Assembly (NCBI GenBank): GCA_030627405.1
Contig: DAOUSD010000093.1
Location: 1-6,761, forward strand
Direction: 5' to 3'
DNA length: 6,761 nucleotides
From: Deltaproteobacteria bacterium
GTDB taxonomy: Bacteria > Desulfobacterota > Desulfobacteria > Desulfobacterales > ETH-SRB1
In this document: positions 5,041 to 6,761 of the stretch, piece after piece
How positions within the stretch are numbered: position 1 is the stretch's first letter
Layout: the number at the start of each line of letters is the position of its first letter
The notes under the pieces: model-generated
What the model was told of the DNA's origin: nothing
The model's database searches: none
The model's input: the letters and a program-made list of their open reading frames with translations, nothing else
Position numbers and translations under genes: made by a program

Positions 5041-6761
5041 TTATGTATGTAAAATTGTATGAACTTGGGTTTCCTTTACTCCCGGCGATATTTCATTGAG
5101 CCTATGATAAACCTTATACAGCATCCATTCCTTCACAACATCTCCAAAGGTTTTGTCATCCATAATTTTTGTAAATATATCCAGGTTACTGTCCATTCTT
5201 TCTATCAATTTATTTTGGAACATATCTTCAAAACCGAATTTAAAATTACCAATGCTGTTGTTTTTGGCCTGCTCTGATAATTTTTCATTCGCAACCAGTT
5301 CCTCTTCAATTTGAGTGAAGAAATATTTATCAGCATCAGTAAAATTCGTTCCAAATTTATCGTTTAAGATTTCAATGATCTCCGAGAGCCTGGCTAATTC
5401 TCCTTTTTCTTTTTTTGTCCCTGCCTCCATTATTGGATGAAGCTCACTCCCGCTGTCTTTTTCAAGGACAATTGTGCCTTCTCTTATTTTTTGCAGCCTG
5501 TAGTATTCCAAAGCCACTTCATCGTGGATTTTAAATCTATCCGAAATATCCCGCTTCGGCAGCTTATTGAGCAGAAGGCGGGCGTATGCATAAAACTTTT
5601 CCAATTCCATGTCCGCAAACGGCATAATCTGTGACAAAAATGCATAAAGCCGGATAAAAACAGTCAGTGTATGTTTGAAATCTTCCTGCTTATCTTCGTC
5701 TTTAATGACCTGAAAGCGGTCAACCGCGGGATCGATATAAGAATTAAGCATTGCATGGTCTTTTGCGCTGCGCAAATTACGTGATTTGAAAAAGATTTTG
5801 GAAAAAGCATCGATTTCAGACTGCCAAATGATTTGAAATTCTTCGAGTTTGTTTTTCAGGTCGTAGAGTTTGTTCGGATCGGTTGTCGAAAAAAGCGTAG
5901 TCTGCTCATAATAGGGCTGAAATGCATCTAATATCTCCTGCTCTTCATTGGCAAAATCAAGAATAAACGTATCTTCTTTACCCGGATATATTCTGTTCAA
6001 GCGCGAAAGGGTCTGCACAGCTCTTACGCCGGACAGTTTTTTATCCACATACATGGTATGGAGCAACGGCTGGTCAAAACCTGTCTGGTACTTTTCCGCA
6101 ACCAGCAGTATTTGATACTCATTTGTAGCGAACTTTGCCGGCAGTTCTTTTTCCTTAAATTTATTGATTTCATATTCGGTATAGGAAATGCCCGTGTCTC
6201 TGTCGGTAAAAGCGGTAAATGCAACCAGTGTCTTGATGTCGGTATAGCCTTTTTCTTTAATGTATTTATCAAATTCCTTTTTATACCGCACAACATGGGG
6301 CCTGGATGAGGTGACAACCATTGCCTTTGCTTTCCCGCCTATCTTGGGCATAACGCATTGCCGGAAATGTTCAATAATAACCTCGGTTTTCTGAGCCAGG
6401 TTATGGGGATGAAGTGCGAGAAACCTGGCTATTGCCCTGCTTGCCTTTTTCTTGTTAATATCGGGGTCATCTTCAATGGCTTTTGACAGTCTGAAATAGG
6501 TCTTATAGGTAGTGTAGTTTTTTAACACATCAAGGATAAAGTTTTCTTCAATAGCCTGTCTCATGGAATAAAGGTGAAACGGAGCAGGTTTTCCATCATT
6601 GCCGGTTTGGCCGAAAACTTCCAGCGTCTTTGCCTTTGGTGTTGCGGTAAATGCGAAAAAGGATAAGTTGGGCTGCTTGCCACGTGCCAGCATTGAGCTT
6701 CTTATCTCATCTTCCATATCATGATCTTCACCATATCCAGGCGGCTTATTTCTGATATCAT
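5041..6761 (-). CDS. hsdR: Type I restriction enzyme R subunit (HsdR), C-terminal part
   Basis: The frame runs off the window's right edge; 14 further codons precede the Met at 6717, so that Met is internal. Residues below count from it. FAFTATPK (21-28) is superfamily 2 helicase motif III. KAMVVTSSRPHVVRYKKEF (131-149) corresponds to motif IV, LLVAEKYQTGFDQP (204-217) to motif V and QTLSRLNR (235-242) to motif VI. These form the second RecA-like motor domain, which uses ATP to translocate DNA. The remaining roughly 300 residues are the helical C-terminal region, including LNDKFGTNFTDADKYFFTQI, which in the family contacts the methyltransferase core. The nuclease and first motor domain (Walker A, DEAH) lie outside the window. 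The frame is intact to its TAA. hsdM and hsdS are not in the window and would be expected upstream. radC follows by 24 bases. Confidence 0.93.
   Translation of the reverse strand, partial: DIRNKPPGYGEDHDMEDEIRSSMLARGKQPNLSFFAFTATPKAKTLEVFGQTGNDGKPAPFHLYSMRQAIEENFILDVLKNYTTYKTYFRLSKAIEDDPDINKKKASRAIARFLALHPHNLAQKTEVIIEHFRQCVMPKIGGKAKAMVVTSSRPHVVRYKKEFDKYIKEKGYTDIKTLVAFTAFTDRDTGISYTEYEINKFKEKELPAKFATNEYQILLVAEKYQTGFDQPLLHTMYVDKKLSGVRAVQTLSRLNRIYPGKEDTFILDFANEEQEILDAFQPYYEQTTLFSTTDPNKLYDLKNKLEEFQIIWQSEIDAFSKIFFKSRNLRSAKDHAMLNSYIDPAVDRFQVIKDEDKQEDFKHTLTVFIRLYAFLSQIMPFADMELEKFYAYARLLLNKLPKRDISDRFKIHDEVALEYYRLQKIREGTIVLEKDSGSELHPIMEAGTKKEKGELARLSEIIEILNDKFGTNFTDADKYFFTQIEEELVANEKLSEQAKNNSIGNFKFGFEDMFQNKLIERMDSNLDIFTKIMDDKTFGDVVKEWMLYKVYHRLNEISPGVKETQVHTILHT

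Overview
The window looks like a chromosomal segment from an anaerobic bacterium of the Desulfobacterota (former Deltaproteobacteria). This is inferred only from the flavour of the proteins: a PEP-synthase-like protein of a type I associate with that group, and a type I restriction enzyme. No rRNA, tRNA, CRISPR array or transposase is seen. The region reads as accessory or defence-island DNA next to an ordinary metabolic-type gene.

Layout. (1) Positions 1-2016, plus strand: the 3' part of a large PEP/pyruvate-binding (PEP-synthase-like) gene that starts before the window. (2) 2017-2331: a gene-free spacer with several dyads and a textbook sigma-70 promoter (TTGACA, 17 bp, TATAAC). (3) 2332-3980, plus strand: three tightly packed genes of unknown function (219, 197 and 131 aa), with a 3-bp gap and then an ATGA stop/start overlap, closed by a hairpin-plus-T-run terminator at 4025-4043. 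The first of them is much more A+T-rich than the flanks. (4) 4071-6761, minus strand: a convergent unit read as hsdR (3' part, continuing past the window), then radC interrupted by one in-frame TAG codon, then a short reading frame that I interpret as the 3' remnant of a DprA/Smf-like (SLOG-fold) protein.

How they may work together. HsdR is the motor/nuclease subunit of a type I restriction system, and RadC-like JAMM proteins often sit in such loci. The disabled radC and the truncated SLOG fragment suggest that the trailing end of this restriction operon is decaying. Facing it is the compact three-gene cassette with its own promoter, a dyad at the predicted transcription start, and a terminator. 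It is the best candidate here for an undescribed system. Its function cannot be read from the sequence. Defence or toxin-antitoxin activity is only an inference from compactness, composition and neighbourhood.
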